Source: Gremmenia infestans | Lineage: Eukaryota > Ascomycota > Leotiomycetes > Helotiales > Hamatocanthoscyphaceae | Assembly (NCBI GenBank): GCA_032629725.1 | Contig: JAFEVB010000004.1 | Span: 930,001-994,000, forward strand | DNA: 64,000 nt | Direction of reading: 5' to 3' | Made by a program: the position numbers and the translations under genes | Notes under the pieces: generated by a model | Seen by the model: the letters and a program-made list of their open reading frames with translations, nothing else | What the model was told of the DNA's origin: nothing | Database searches by the model: none | Shown: positions 31,493 through 44,986 of the stretch, one piece after another | Numbering within the stretch: position 1 is the stretch's first letter | Layout of the letters: each line of letters opens with the position of its first letter

Positions 31493-34400
31493 TTCGTACA
31501 CGCATTTATCATCTACGCAGCCTTAGACTCGGATACCGACTTATGTGCAAATCATTTGCATAGGTATAAGTCTTCGGCTATACTAGTATCACGCATATTC
31601 GTTTTTGATTTTTAGTCCTGCGAGTTTTCTTCACTGTCGTCTTGTTTGTTGATCATCGCATGTATTTCGTCTCTATATAAACTATGGAAATTTCTTAAAT
31701 GCCAAGTAGGTAGGCAGATATAATGATTCACAAGAAGAGAATAATCTTATAACGAAGAGTGCCGGCAGATGGCGAATAGATTGCACTAAAAAGAAACTAG
31801 ACTCTTTATCAAGTATAGTATATTCGTTAATAATATATACTCACTCCTCTATAGTAAGCTGCAGCATTCACGTACCTCCTTGAGCCATTTGCTATTAGGT
31901 AGCAGCAAAATTCGTTTCTCGGTAATGCAATGAGTAATTCAGCCCTAAATACTTGGCAGTTTCTTAGGGGTGCGATAGAAGCAAGTAACTTCACTGGATC
32001 TGGATACGACTGGATCTGGATAAAATAGATAAGAGTGCTTCCAAGCAAGGAAGGTTTCTGCAACATTGAAGTCCCAATACATAGCCAATCTCCCTCCTCC
32101 TAGTTCACTACACTTTGCACTTCCTTCTATAAATCGTTTCTGCTCCTCGTTTGACTCTCCTCCTAAGTCAAATCAAATCCATAATATACAGATCCATCGA
32201 TCAAATCAAATCATACCCTCTAGTACATAAAATCTCACCAGCGTTCCAATATTAGCACTATTAATGCTAACATCTGAACCTTATAACCCCTAACATTGGC
32301 TTCACTTCTCTTCTAATGCCTACTATCTGCTACTTACCTATCTTGGCCTTCCTTCCAACCAAATATCCTTCTCCCTATACTACTGATTCGATAAATACCT
32401 CCTCTACTTGACTAAATTTCCCATTCTTAATCTCCTAGCATATTACAGCACGGCTTTCTTTTCGCAGTCTTTTCAATACTATAGTAAAGCGTCTATAGTT
32501 ATTTATATATGCGCTCTCTCGCTCCATCGTGTAGTTCTGATGCCGGAGTGTAGCTGTTAGATAGTGGCTACTACTAAGTCAGATCTTAGTATACAAATAA
32601 TTGAGGCTGGGGAAGTGCAGTGAATAAGTTGACTAGTGCATGATCCCTGAATCTTCTACTATATGTAATCTGAGCGTGTTTGAATATATTACTATTCGTG
32701 AAAATAACTTAATACCTTACATCTATTTACCCGATCGAGAGAGAAAAATTGCTTTGATTAGAACCAGAAACAGACGTCTAAACCTCCCAAGTGATATTAA
32801 GAATATAATATAGGATCTAGAGTATAAGATAGATAAGGTACGGCTGTGCTTTACTATTAGGAGGATTTCACTTATCTAATATTCACTAGGGTTTCTCGCG
32901 TTAGGTGGCATGCGCAGTCTGGATGAAAGAAATATAGCGGAATTGGGAAAAACGGGATGACCGAGTTATAGTACTTTAAAAAAGAAAAAGTTTACCCCTC
33001 GTGAAATATCGCTTAGCCCCCAACCAACCAACCACCCCACCCCACCCCTTTCCAAGGCTCAAGCGAATGGGTAGGTAAGGTAGTCATGACATGCACGCAC
33101 CACATAACATGCATATGTTAAATTAGACAATGCACAGTTCAGCTTGGAACAAAGATTTTCATTTGCAGCTGAACAAAACGCACGATTCCGAAAGGAGGTC
33201 TTTGTTGCACATCGCATTCTTGCTGCACGTCAGACGTTAAGGGTGGCACTGAGAGGTTGGTAGCTTAGGTCAGGCGGGGGCGGTTAGGGTAGGTCATGGG
33301 GGCAATGCCAAAGTGGATAGATGGATGGATGGCACTAATAGGCTTGTTTGCTTTATCTTTCATGATTAATTGTATTGCACCTTTCTTTCTTCCTCCGTTC
33401 ATGCGTTATTGCATATATGCTGCTTTACTTTTTGATAGATATTAAGAGGGAAACTTCTTCTTTTGCTTTTGCTTCTTTCTTAGAATACCCCTATTTACTA
33501 GATGTATTTCTGTGCACCTTACTTCTTCAGCCTCAAATCTTCTATTACTACTCTTTATATTCCACTTACCTATATCACTCTTTCCTATCCCGTTACATAT
33601 AAGTACTTGTTACCCCCTTAATTATTCCCGCCCAGCTTGAAAAGCTCCATTCACACCAACAACCAGCAACAGACAAACAGGTAATCTGTAGAGTCTCGCA
33701 AAAGTCTTAATTATCCATTCACAAGCATATCTAGATTCTATACTCCGTTTCTAGTACTTCTAAGCCTATTCCTGACTACCTCCTTCCTCTCGCGTCCCCG
33801 CTTCATATATATACCACCGTCGGAGACGGGCTCCCCTCATCCGCTTCATCGGGGTTTCTAGAGCGCTGTTTGCGAGTTCGCCATCTGTGCAACATTCGTT
33901 CGATTCCGGAGGGGAAGAGGGCGTATAGTAGGAAACACGCATTACTGCCGCGTTTGCGATGTGGCTGCGGCTCTGGCTCTGGCTGTCTGGGCATTTGGAC
34001 GGAGTGAGTATGCATGCATGTGTCTGTTAAGGGGAACGGTGGGGGTCCTGGGCCATAGTTCGTGTGGTATAAATGGATGTTAAGTGCAGAGTGTCAGGAA
34101 TAACGAAATGGCTTTCACGGTTAGAGTCATATATGAAGTCGTCACTCATATGCATATAGACGGACACGTTTTGAGGCAAACATTCATTCGATTGTTTTCC
34201 TCGCCGTATGTACCTCGTTGAAATGAAACATTGATGTCTCCTATTGTATGTAAGCCTTTATAAGTCGGACTAGTACTTCAAGCCTGGTGGAGTGGAAACT
34301 CTTACTCCAAGTGAGTAATTGCAAGAGATCACAAATATTAGGGTTAAATAGTAAGGCAGTGACTGAGGTGAAAGTGGTTGGTACAAGCTGAAGTGGAATT

Positions 34401-34775
34401 TGAAAAATCTATACCCGAATCTCACACATAATGACAAATGTCGGATTCGTATGCCTAGATACTTTTCTTGACAAAAGGTGTGTATCTTGAGATAGTTATT
34501 TGATTCCATATATTGGGGGCCAAGGATATACAATAACGTCTAATTCCGTTCCTTCCAAATCAAAAAATTGACAAAAGATCTTTCTTAGCATAAAGTAGTC
34601 CGCGCTACGCAGGAATGACTGCGCCTCATTTTTAGGCCGGCAATGACCACATGACACACATCTTCGCCATCGTAAGTAAATCGCGCGCCCCACCGTCATC
34701 ACCAACATTGCATTGCGCATCGTACTTCACTCCACCCCCCCTCCTAAACAATAAATGTAGACACTTCTCATCATC

Positions 34776-37236
34776 ATGTTACCCTCAGAAACGGATATCG
34801 CGAACTTCGTTGCTTTTGCGCCTGAGGCGCATGAGGGAAAGGCCTTCGTGTTCCTCGAGGTAAGAGCATCGTCCTCTCGTCAACAATAAAGATTGTTTGT
34901 ATACTTATGTATGTGCACGCATATTGAAGGGCTCCAATTCTGTTGAAGAAGCTGTCACCCAGTTTTACGAGAACCCTGATAAATATTCGAAACCCGCAGC
35001 TGCAGTGCCTAGCATGTCCACCATGTCCACCATGTCCACTCCAATGACCAGTGCCATTGATGCCAAGGAGGCCAAGGCGCCTGTCTACTCTCCCCCGCCA
35101 TATGCCCCACCTCCTGAGACGACGAGGACCATGCAGCAGCATCGACCTCATACAAATCCAGTCATCCAAGCTGGTCATGTCCGTGCTCGTGATGAGGTAC
35201 ATATGCTTCATATTCATTTCAAAATGGAGATGAGCTAATATATTTTGATTTCAACAGCAAGAGATGCAGAACCTGTTACAAAGCGTTCAAATGGCTAATG
35301 GTATCTACAATAGCGATATTGAGCCAGAGCATGAATTCGATGGCTATTGCAACTGTGCAGTACATCAGTATAAGTATAGGAAGATGGCTCGGCTTGACGT
35401 TCAGAAAATGTGGTCAAAGGCGGTCTTATATCCGGGAGAAAAGGCCTACCATGACTGCTACCAAACAAGCCTATTTACCAACAACCCTTACAGATACCGT
35501 ATCGTCTCACCGTATGGAAACTTCGTCTTCTCCTCCTACTATGTCCAGAAGCCTAGCCCCACTTACTATGCTTCGTCCGTTCACCAGACTATAGCGCTGA
35601 ATGCAGCTCTTAATCAGGAAGCACAGTCCTCCATTGATGCCAAAGAACCACGGATCAACATCTGGAATATCGAGCAATTAGAATCCTCAATGTCCAAGAT
35701 GACTCTCGCCACAGATTCATCAAGCCAAGCTGATGAGGAGGAGGAGCCACCGGTTGAAAAAGGTAGCGTTGAAAAGGGTGGCCTCGAAAAGAGCTCTGCC
35801 GGAAAGCGTCAAAGTATGGCTGGTTCTGTCGCAAACAGCAAGACGGAAGGTTCGAAACCATCAAGGTTTGCAACCTTGAAAAAGGCCGTTGGTATGAAGT
35901 CGCCCGAGGAAAAGGCACTTGCCAGGACACAAAAGATGGGTGCCAGCGGCCGAGTGTTACGAAATGCTGTCCTGGAAGAAGAGCAAGGTCGATGGCCAAC
36001 ACTGGAATGGCGAAAGATCGTTGCGACCTATCAAGAAAAGGTTGGCATGACGCAGAAGATAGCCCATCTTCGAGCCCATCAACCTACTCAGTACCTGCAC
36101 CTACTTCGCGCTGGATACTTCGAGCCCATTCCAGTAGCGTGGGCAAACCTTGCTTCCAATCCTCTGAAATTTAGCATTGAAGCCGCAGCTGGATGGCGGG
36201 GAATCACTCCTGCTTGGAGAGGATATGAAGATACGGCCGAGGAACGCTTGTATTGGGTTTTGAATCACAGAGAAGGAGGAGCGGGAGTCAGGATAAAGCC
36301 GGACATAATCTCTACGATGAACATGGCTCGTGCAAGGATGGCTTCTGCGGTTGAACCACCCCCTGCTTACTACTCCCCTAATGATACCTGCCATGTGCAA
36401 CATACATCCGAGGGCTACTCAAAGCAGGTGATGCCCGCTCCTTTCATACCCTTTGACGCGCCTGAAGTCTCTACGGACGATACCATGATCCTGCTGGATG
36501 TTTCTGGGTCCATGGACTTTGTTCCTGTTCGACCAGTCTATAACCAGTATCTCATTACAGGTTATACCAAATCCACCCAGCCAAAAAATAAAGGTAAACT
36601 CCGACCCTACAGCCGTATATATATTGTACTGACTTTTGTATCATAGATGTCGCCAAAGCTATCATCCGTCGCTTTACCGACGCAATGGCCAACCACGATC
36701 ACAACTTCCGAGGTTACGATTTTACCACATTTGCCAATCAAGCCAAGTACATTGGCGTCGTCAACCACCAAAACCTGGACGCAATGTGGCAGAACGTCAG
36801 AATCGGTGGAGGAACCCGAGTGATGACTGGATGGCAAAAGATCAAGGATCTCCATTTCCAAAAGCATTCTGAGTCAGCTACCCATCATCCGGTATATGGT
36901 TGGCAAGCCGGCCCACGCACTCCTATGCTGAGAATGCTTCTCTTGCTTGATGGCGAAGCGACTGATATGGATGAGTTTGAACTTGATCTGCTTGGTCTAT
37001 CCTGGGTACACGTGACAATATTCCTGATTGGCGTTGATGGATGTCCGCATCATCATCGCCATGCCAATGAGCTACAGCGGATTAGTCAAGTCAATCATCA
37101 CGTCTCATTTGTTGATGCACAGGGGAATACACCGGAACGTTTTGTTACGCATGAGCTTCTCAAGCGGCATCTGGGATATGAGGTTACGATGTCCGAGTTC
37201 GAGGAGCTGGAACAACCGCCACCATACGCTGGATAG
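34776..37236 (+). CDS. UBA-like and von Willebrand factor A (vWA) domain protein
   Basis: Exons 34776-34859, 34930-35196, 35258-36593 and 36647-37236 give 758 aa, all joins in phase. The first acceptor is AAG. The N-terminus (ETDIANFVAFAPEAHEGKA, then GSNSVEEAVTQFYENPDKY) resembles a UBA-like helical bundle. A Pro-rich linker follows (SPPPYAPPP). The middle has a YCNC..H segment, a Ser/Lys-rich spacer with VEKG repeats, and a conserved block around LEWRKIVATYQEK. The vWA domain begins TMILLDVSGSMDF (MIDAS motif D-x-S-x-S), followed by GGGTRVMTGW and LLLLDGEATDMDE. Such proteins are common in Pezizomycotina and of unknown function; a scaffold that binds ubiquitin and a metal-dependent ligand is plausible. 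Confidence 0.87.
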
Positions 37237-38036
37237 GGCAGGATTTTGGTCGAATCGTTCGACGAGTTAGAAGGTCTTTATTCCCAATCCAAATTTCGCC
37301 GCCATGGGCACACGCTCTCTCGAGATAGCGTGGAGATTTGCAGAACAAGGAAACTGAGCATATAGTTTCGACGCTCTAGGAATGAGCAACAATTATATCT
37401 TACCTGTTCCTGATCCAGTCCTAGCCGTGTATCGGTATTTCTTGCGTGGCGGGATCTGAATCCACATATTATATGTCGAAGGGGAACTATACAATTCTAT
37501 GACGCTAGACCTATAGGTAGGTTGAGATACAAGTATCAGATTGATGTGCGCCTCGTCAATTTACGAAGGCTTCGTGGAAGATTGATGGGGGTTGAGTAGG
37601 GTGCAATTAGACAGTATAGTTCTTGTCGCCAATACATCGTTGAGTAACTGAGAGCGTTTCTGACGATTCACTACCCAAGGCAGTTAAGCTGCCTATTATC
37701 TTAAATGATTCAAATAAATCATAATATTTCTTCAGAGTGCCTACCTACCTAGGTAGGTAAGGAATATATAAGCTGGCGACGCGAACCTCCCCCTTTTTAT
37801 AGGCGATAATCACGTGCATGCACCCTACGTCATGGTCCACACGCGTTATTTGATGGGCGCGCGCGCTGCCAAGGCAGGGGTATCAACTCAACTAAATACC
37901 TTACGACTACCTTTAAATCCCAAGTAAAACACCCCAAAACTTAAAGTACAATGTCTCGATAACTTTACATATACCCGAGACCTAAATTCTCTACTCTCCA
38001 TTCCTTTCCCAACTCAAAATACAGCCAGTACCCAGG
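37237..38036. other. Intergenic, promoter of MCU
   Basis: A palindromic CTACCTACCTAGGTAGGTA lies at about 37740-37758. CACGTG (37811-37816) and ACGCGT (37841-37846) lie about 200 bp before the MCU start. No gene recognised. Confidence 0.45.
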
Positions 38037-39674
38037 ATGCGCGCCGCAACGCGGCTGCTCCCGAAAGCAGCCTCGATATCGCTATCAGCATCGCAATCTC
38101 AGAATCCCATCATCTGCTCGAATTGGCGAATTGTTACACAACTAGCGACCTCGCCTTGCCGAGATTTTTTCTCTGGGACGAGAACTTTAAGGCAGAAAGA
38201 TAAAGAGGATTATGGAGCCCAGGCAAAAGAGCTGAATCAGAAGGGCCAGGATGAGCAGGAAAATGGGTTTAATAATCAGCTTGATAATGCCATTGGGGAG
38301 CAGAGGGAGCTGCAGGCTAGGACGCCATGGCATAGGGAAGGCTCGGATAGAGCGCCTGTAAAGAGGAATAGGAGTGCGGGGGCTATGACTAAGGGTTTGT
38401 CTCTCTGCTTTGAAGTTCTGAAGTTTTGAATTGTGCTAATCGATCGTGTGTTCTATGAATTAGGGAAATTCCTCACGACTCCCTCCCGCCTCATGAAACT
38501 CATACTACCGCTCACGACCCTCGACAAGAACAGCGATAGGAAGGATATTGAACCCCTAGCATTACTGGTTCATCCCCAACAACCACTCTCGTATCTCGAA
38601 CGCCTGATCCAGTCAGAACTGCCTATGATAAAGACGAAGGATGGCAAAGAGAAAGTCCCAGATGTGTTCTTCCGCGCCGAGGACAGCGCTCAGGATGAGA
38701 TCAAAACCGATACGCGGGATTACGAGGAAGACGAGGGTGTAGAAGAGCAGCAGGAACATGGGAGCGACGAGCAGATGGTTGACGGCAAGAAGATGAAGCT
38801 GGGTAAGATCGAGTCTGGTTCTAAAGACACGGAAGCCAAGAAAGAGAGGCAGATCGAGGCCGGGCTAAGAGGCGGGCCAGGCGAAGGAGGGGTTGAAAGT
38901 TATTCTGGACGCGGCCACGAAAGCTCGTCTACGGATGGCGAGAAGAGATTCGTGCGCTGGTCGTCGTCTACTGAGATTGGGGATTTCATCCGTGATGCTG
39001 CGCGCGGCAAAGAGTTCGCCGTTGAGATTGAGGGTGCCAGTAAGGAGATTCGAGTCGGTGTTCCTAGCTTCAATGACCGGACGCATTATCTACGTGTTAG
39101 ATTAAGGAAAGCGAGTAGGAAACTTGCAACCCTTACTACTCTGAAGAAGGAATGCGATGAGCTTGCTCATAGGAGCGCGCAGCGGATAGCAATGGGTGGA
39201 TTTGGTGTCATGCTTACTTGGTGGCTTGCGATTTACCATTTTACGTTCCAGACGGATTATGGCTGGGACACCATGGAACCCGTCACCTACCTCGTCGGGC
39301 TGTCCACGATCATGACGGGTTATCTGTGGTTCTTGTACCACAACCGAGAGGTCTCGTACCGATCAGCGCTCAATCTGACGGTATCTCGCAGACAGGATAC
39401 GCTATATCAATCGCGGGGCTTCGATCTGCAGAAATGGGAAGCGTTGATTGAGGAAGCGAATGCGCTGAGGAAGGAGATCAAGAGCGTGGCCCACGAATAT
39501 GATGTGGAGTGGGATGAGCGGAGCGATGAGGGGAGTGAGGAGGTGCATGATGCGCTGAAGCAGGAGCGAGCTAAGAATAGGAGTAAGGGGGAGGATGACG
39601 ATGAGGATGGGGATGGGGCATCCGGAGATAAGGAGACGAAGGGGAAGGAGAAGAGTACTGGGAAGAAGGAATAG
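38037..39674 (+). CDS. MCU: Mitochondrial calcium uniporter pore subunit
   Basis: Exons 38037-38394 and 38464-39674 give 522 aa. The N-terminus is rich in Arg/Ser without acids (MRAATRLLPKAASISLSAS), a mitochondrial presequence. A variable acidic region follows (about residues 190-260). The conserved core has coiled coil 1 (LRKASRKLATLTTLKKECDE), TM1 (AMGGFGVMLTWWLAIYHFTF), the selectivity loop WDTMEP at residues 387-392 with the pore Asp and Glu retained, TM2 (VTYLVGLSTIMTGYLWFLYH) and coiled coil 2. The C-terminus is acidic and Lys-rich. It forms a Ca2+ channel of the inner membrane. The intron is 38395-38463 with a GTTTGT donor. No MICU-like gene is in the window. Confidence 0.95.
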
Positions 39675-40800
39675 TCGGGCCATTTACGTACTAGGCCTGC
39701 CCATTTCTATCCGGAACACCATTACATACAGAGCAGGAATAGGATGCCAGGTGTAGGCATGTATATGGGGTGTGTTCATCTTTCGTTGTCTTATATCCGC
39801 GCATCGGCGCATGCATATAGACGCTGCAAACTTACCTACAAGCTAGAAAGCAATATGATACCAATCTCTTATTCGTATCTTGTCCTGCCATACAACATGC
39901 GGCTTCCATCGCATTACTTAAACGTCTGAAGAATTGCATTCCAAACAAAAGTCGAGCAAGCGATCGAGGACTTGACTTGATGGGTACCCGTACTCATAGA
40001 TATCAAGTGACGGCTACCCACCATTTCCATCACGGACAGTCTCGGGGGTATTTGAAAATGGGAGCGAGTGAGTGTAGCATGCACGGGTCTCGCTGTCATA
40101 CAGCTTGATTCTAGAGGAGTGGGTTGGCATTGCGTAGTATCTGTATCCTGGATTTTGTCTAGTCAGTTCTTTACAGTAGTCATCTGCTTGGAGTTTTATG
40201 GTAGAGGAACCTCTCTTCAAAGTAAACTGAAATCCAGACCGTATTTTATGTTGTGCATGTATGTATGTATGTATGTATGTATGTATGTATGTATGTATGT
40301 ATGTATGTATGTATGTATGTATGTATGTATGTATGTATGTATGTATGTATGTATGTGTGTGTGTGTTATTTACGGAGCTGGGCTGGGGTCTTACTTTATT
40401 TAGAAAGTTATAGGTGCGATTTTAGTCATATGACGTAGTATTATACGTAGTCTTATTTATCTGTACAGCTTTATCTCAGCGTTGGTTCCAATGCTATGAT
40501 GTTTAATCTTTGTTAATTATATACATATAGAAGTAACAACTTAGTCATCTAAGTAGGGCAATAAATATGTTTATCCATGATGGTTCTAGTGGTTCACCAG
40601 GTTGACAGAATTGCTTACCCGATGGTATAGATACACTAAATTTAGTACATGTACATAGCGGCCAGGCTAAAAGTTCCAAGACAGTAGTCTTACTTTATTT
40701 AGATCAACATTTCTACTTCGTAGATCAGATCCAGAGCAGAGCAGAAACCATAGGCTGCTGCTGATCCTTGCTGCTTCCGACTGTAAACATAGTACATACT
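39675..40800. other. Intergenic with a long ATGT microsatellite
   Basis: Holds the tract at 40257-40366. No gene or RNA recognised. The frames of 61-111 codons across the tract are repeats of Met-Tyr-Val-Cys and are not genes. Confidence 0.5.
40257..40366 (+). repeat. Tetranucleotide microsatellite (ATGT)25 followed by (GT)n
   Basis: Twenty-five perfect ATGT copies at 40257-40356, then about five GT. One of the longest simple repeats in the window and likely length-polymorphic. Confidence 0.95.
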
Positions 40801-43800
40801 ATGTCAGACCCCGAGCTGCATGCGCAGACGCAGCTCAGTCTTGTGAGAGCCCGCGAGAGGGCTCGCGTTCGCGATCTACTTAGGTTTACCTCCCACCCTT
40901 CCAGTCTATTCCATTATCATGCCTACCTATTTGCAGATCAAGATCCTGACTCTTTTTGTAATCCTTTGAAATAGGTACTACAAGACGGATACAAAACCAA
41001 GAGCACCGCTTAAAGAGAACAGCCCCTGTGGTTTTTCTGAGATTTGCGCTGCCGAACATGTCGCTCCATCCATCGCCCTGGCATCTGCATCTGAGGCTCA
41101 AAATGACATACCCGACGACTCGCAATTGCTGTCGCATGACCCCACGTTGACGGCATTCGCACAGCTGGGCGCATTTCGAATGAACTGTGAACGAAGCTTT
41201 ATCTCAATCATGACCCCCCAGAATCAATTCATTCTGGCTGAAGCGACAAGGAGCGTGTCTTTATACTCACAAGAGCAATGCGACGAGGGCGACGAGGTAT
41301 ACTTGGGTCCCCGAGTTCTGGATATGGTATGGGGGGTGTGCCCGAATACGATACAAGTGTTTACTGCTCAGGATGACAGCCTTGATGTAGCTACATCTAG
41401 TGTCATCGCCAATCGGGAATGTTACGTTATGAACGATATGTCTGCAATGGACAGCTTCAAAGATCGGCCGTATTGTATTGGATGGCCATACATGAAGTTC
41501 TACGCAGAGGTCCCGATTCATAGTCCTTCAGGTCATGTCATCGGGACGTACTGTGTTGTTGACAATAAGCCAAGAGATGGGCTCAGCAAAAAGGGCCTTG
41601 GTATATTAAACGAGATATCTTCCGCTGTTATGAAACATCTCGAACTTGTCCAAATGCAGCATGACTTACAAAGAGCGGGCAGAATGGTGAAAGGATTGAA
41701 TTTATTTGTGGAAGGCAAGGGCGCTCTACAGGACTTTGGTGGAAATGAAGCGAACAACCTGGAATCACTCCAAGCACGCCCCCATATGCATCAAACTGGC
41801 TCAGCTCAAACTTTGACAACTACATCGGATAGACAGGAAAGCGCCCAAGATAGTACTGATGGTTCGGCCAAGACCGCCCTTCTATCAAACCACAATCTCT
41901 CTGGAAAAGCGGCTCAAACGACTCGGTCCGCGTCTTCAGCATCTGTTACTGATCTTACCACCCAGTCAACCCCCTCTTCTGGTCTTGGAACAAGAGAACC
42001 AAAGCTATCATCAGATAGCATTGCAACAATCCAGGAGATATCCTCCGGTGCGATGAAACAATTATTCTCTCGCGCGTCTTATACCATTCGAAAGGCCCTG
42101 GACTTGCATGGTGTCATGTTCATCGATGCCTGTGTCCGCGATATTGCCGTTGATCCGGCTACAGCTGCTCCAGAATCTCCGCTTCCCGAGTCCCTACAAT
42201 TTCGGGGTATTTCTGATATACCTGCTGACGAGCGAAAAGAATGGTTCAATGAGAGTGGGGAAAAAGGATCTATTCGCTTCGTCGACGATCCAGAAGCAAG
42301 TCAGAAATCTATGGCTACGACACTTCACGCCCCTTACTTATCATCAAGCGAATTACTAGGGTATTCTGCTCAGGCTTCGAATTCCGCTGATGGCTTATCA
42401 TCACAACGGATACCGCTACCCAAGTCGACCTTGCGAGGCCTCTTGGGAAAGTACCGATACGGACACATATTTGATTTCGATGAAGATGGATCTCTTGTGC
42501 AAACACCGGACAAACCATGGAAAAGAGACACTACTGAATCTGGGGTTGATGCATCGGAAAATTCGGATAGTGAGAATGAGAAGGAGAAGGAGAAGGAGAA
42601 ATTGTGGACTAAACAGTTGCTGGACGTCTGTCCTGGCGCAAGGTCCATGATCTTCCTAGCACTTTGGGATCCCCAACGAGACCAATGGTTTGCTGGAAGT
42701 CTGGCGTGGAGCAAGAACTCAACACGAACTCTAGAATCGGCAGATATTGGTTATCTAGCAGCATTCGGAAGTTGCATAATGTCGGAAAAGTCTAGACTGG
42801 ATGCCCTCACAGCTGATCGCGCCAAAGCGGATTTCATTTCTTCGGTCAGTCACGAACTTCGCTCGCCTCTCCACGGCGTCCTAGCAAGCGCAGAAGCTCT
42901 ACAGGAAACTCCGACCAATTTGACACAAGACGATATGATTCGAACGATAATGGTCTGCGGTGGGACACTTCTAGATACAATGGATCAAATGTAAGTTTCG
43001 TTTCTTAAAATCATTGAAGTCAAACTAAGTTTTTCAGTCTGGATTACGCCAAGACCAGCCTTTCGGCAGACCCATCATCATCAAGATTCCAGAAGAATGT
43101 TTCGCATAACAAAAGGACCACAAATCTAGATTTGAGCCAACTTGTAGAGGATGTCGTTGAAGGCGTCTCTGTTGGTCACACTTATCGGAGATCAGACAAC
43201 AAACACGATCACATGGGCAATGATGGTTTGCAGATGAATGTTCTGGTTATTGTAAGCGTCGACTGGCAGACTTCATGGAACCTTGAATCGGACATTGGTA
43301 GTTGGAAGAGAATCATCATGAATCTCTTTGGAAATGCACTCAAATACACGACTTCCGGCTTCGTACGTATTTCCCTCCGGACGAAAACAACATCCGCGGA
43401 CTCATCACGGCCACCCCAACAAGTCATCACGCTTCAAATCGAAGATTCGGGTAAGGGAATGTCACAGGATTATCTAAGACACGGACTTTTTACGCCCTTT
43501 ACCCAAGAAGATCCTCATGCTGTCGGTACTGGCCTTGGGCTGTCCATAGTTCGTCAACTGGTGGTTGATCTTAGGGGCAAAATTGATGTGCATAGTGAGG
43601 TAGGGTATGGGACGACTGTCAACGTCTCTGTCCCCATTAGACATCCTCCAAAATCTCAAACTACGACAACCCAGGAGAACAATTCCTTTATCATGGAGAT
43701 CAAGACGCGGTGTCTTGGATTGAAACTGTGTTTCATCGGTTTCGAATACTACCCGGATATTGCAGAAACACCAAGTGGCCTTCTCAGTGCCCATGCAAGA

Positions 43801-44986
43801 TGCATACTAGCTATGAAAGAGTCTCTTACTGCAATGGCTGCTGACTGGTTTGGTCTGGAAGTTACTACGGCTTCTTCCGCCGTTTCTGCGAACGGAGACA
43901 TTTTGATGGGCCTTCGATCCAAATCGAGCCTTCTGAAGAGCAACCGTGTGTCAATACTACCATCGATCATCTTGGAGGATACCATAGCGGGAGATGACAT
44001 TAGCAGCGGCAATGGCGTGGTTTCCCTTTCACAACCGTAATGCACTCAATTGTTTCTTATGTATTGCTTTCAGGTTTTATGAGTCTGCAGACTCTGCCAG
44101 ACTTTTCTCTTCCCGACTCCGATCAACATTCAATGCTAACGCATTTCTAGTGCTGGTCCTCACAAGCTAGCGAGAATCTTGGCGCAGTGTTTGGACTATA
44201 GAAATTCGTCCATTAGACTGCCATCTTTGCAGGGTGGCGAAAAGCCAGGTAGTCCGCCAGTCTTTCAGGAGGTATCCAGTCATCGAAATGATAATCGTCC
44301 GGATATTCTAGAGATTATACCTGCCGGAGAGGTTTCCAATTCGCCGGACTCTCCCGATCACAACGGGCTGCCCGGTCTAGCCACAATAGAAGAGAAGCTT
44401 ACAATTGCCGCCAGCAAAATAACCTTGGATCCCGAGTCTACCAAATTGGCTGTGCCACAGACTCCATCTAGATCAAAGGTCCTTCTCGTTGAAGATAATA
44501 TTATCAACTTGAAGGTATGCGGTTCTCGACCAACCAACTTGATTTGCTGAATAGAAGACTTACTGCTTTACCAGATTCTAGTCAACTATATGAAGATTGC
44601 GAAGCAAGACTACGTCACAGCAGTTAACGGCTTAGAAGCCCTCCACAGATTCGAAGAAGAGCCCCGCTCATTTAAAGTGATCTTCATGGGTACGTCTCAC
44701 TCCCGTCTAACCAGGTCACAAAATTGCGAAGACTCACAACAGCCTCACAGATCTTGCAATGCCCGTAATGGATGGTTTGACATCAAGTCGACGCATACGA
44801 GCCCACGAAAGCAAAAATAATATCCCTCGAACCCGTATCGTAGCTCTGACTTGCTTCTCGTCGGCGGAATACCAACGAGATGCTGCTTTGAGTGGCATTG
44901 ATACTTTTCTGATTAAGCCCGTGCCGATGAAGACGCTCAAACCTATCCTCGAGATGGAGCCGAATGATGTCGGTACTGGGGACTGA
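40801..44986 (+). CDS. GAF-domain hybrid histidine kinase
   Basis: Exons 40801-40883, 40975-42990, 43038-44036, 44151-44514, 44575-44689 and 44751-44986 give 1270 aa. Every join keeps phase. A GAF-like sensor region lies at residues about 75-230 (TAFAQLGAFRMNCERSFISI, then YAEVPIHSPSGHVIGTYCVV). A Ser/Thr-rich linker follows. The kinase core has SVSHELRSPLHGVLAS with phospho-acceptor H654, the N-box NLFGNALKY, G1 EDSGKGM and G2 GTGLGLSIV. The C-terminal receiver has LLVEDNIINLK, phospho-Asp D1193 in FMDLAMPVMDG, and the Lys in LIKPVPMK. It should autophosphorylate and pass phosphate via an HPt protein to the Hog1-type pathway. No transmembrane segments, so cytosolic. Short exons 5 and 6 are needed to rebuild the receiver. 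Confidence 0.92.

Larger units (their letters stand above)
30871..34775. other. AT-rich gene-free region
   Basis: Holds the right direct repeat (30925-31040) and right inverted repeat (31449-31492), then about 3 kb of AT-rich DNA with only short frames. A motif TTTGTTGCACATCGCA at 33201-33216 also occurs near 21.0 kb. A candidate frame on the minus strand at 33803-34015 is short and low-complexity. I find no transposon domains. Confidence 0.45.
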
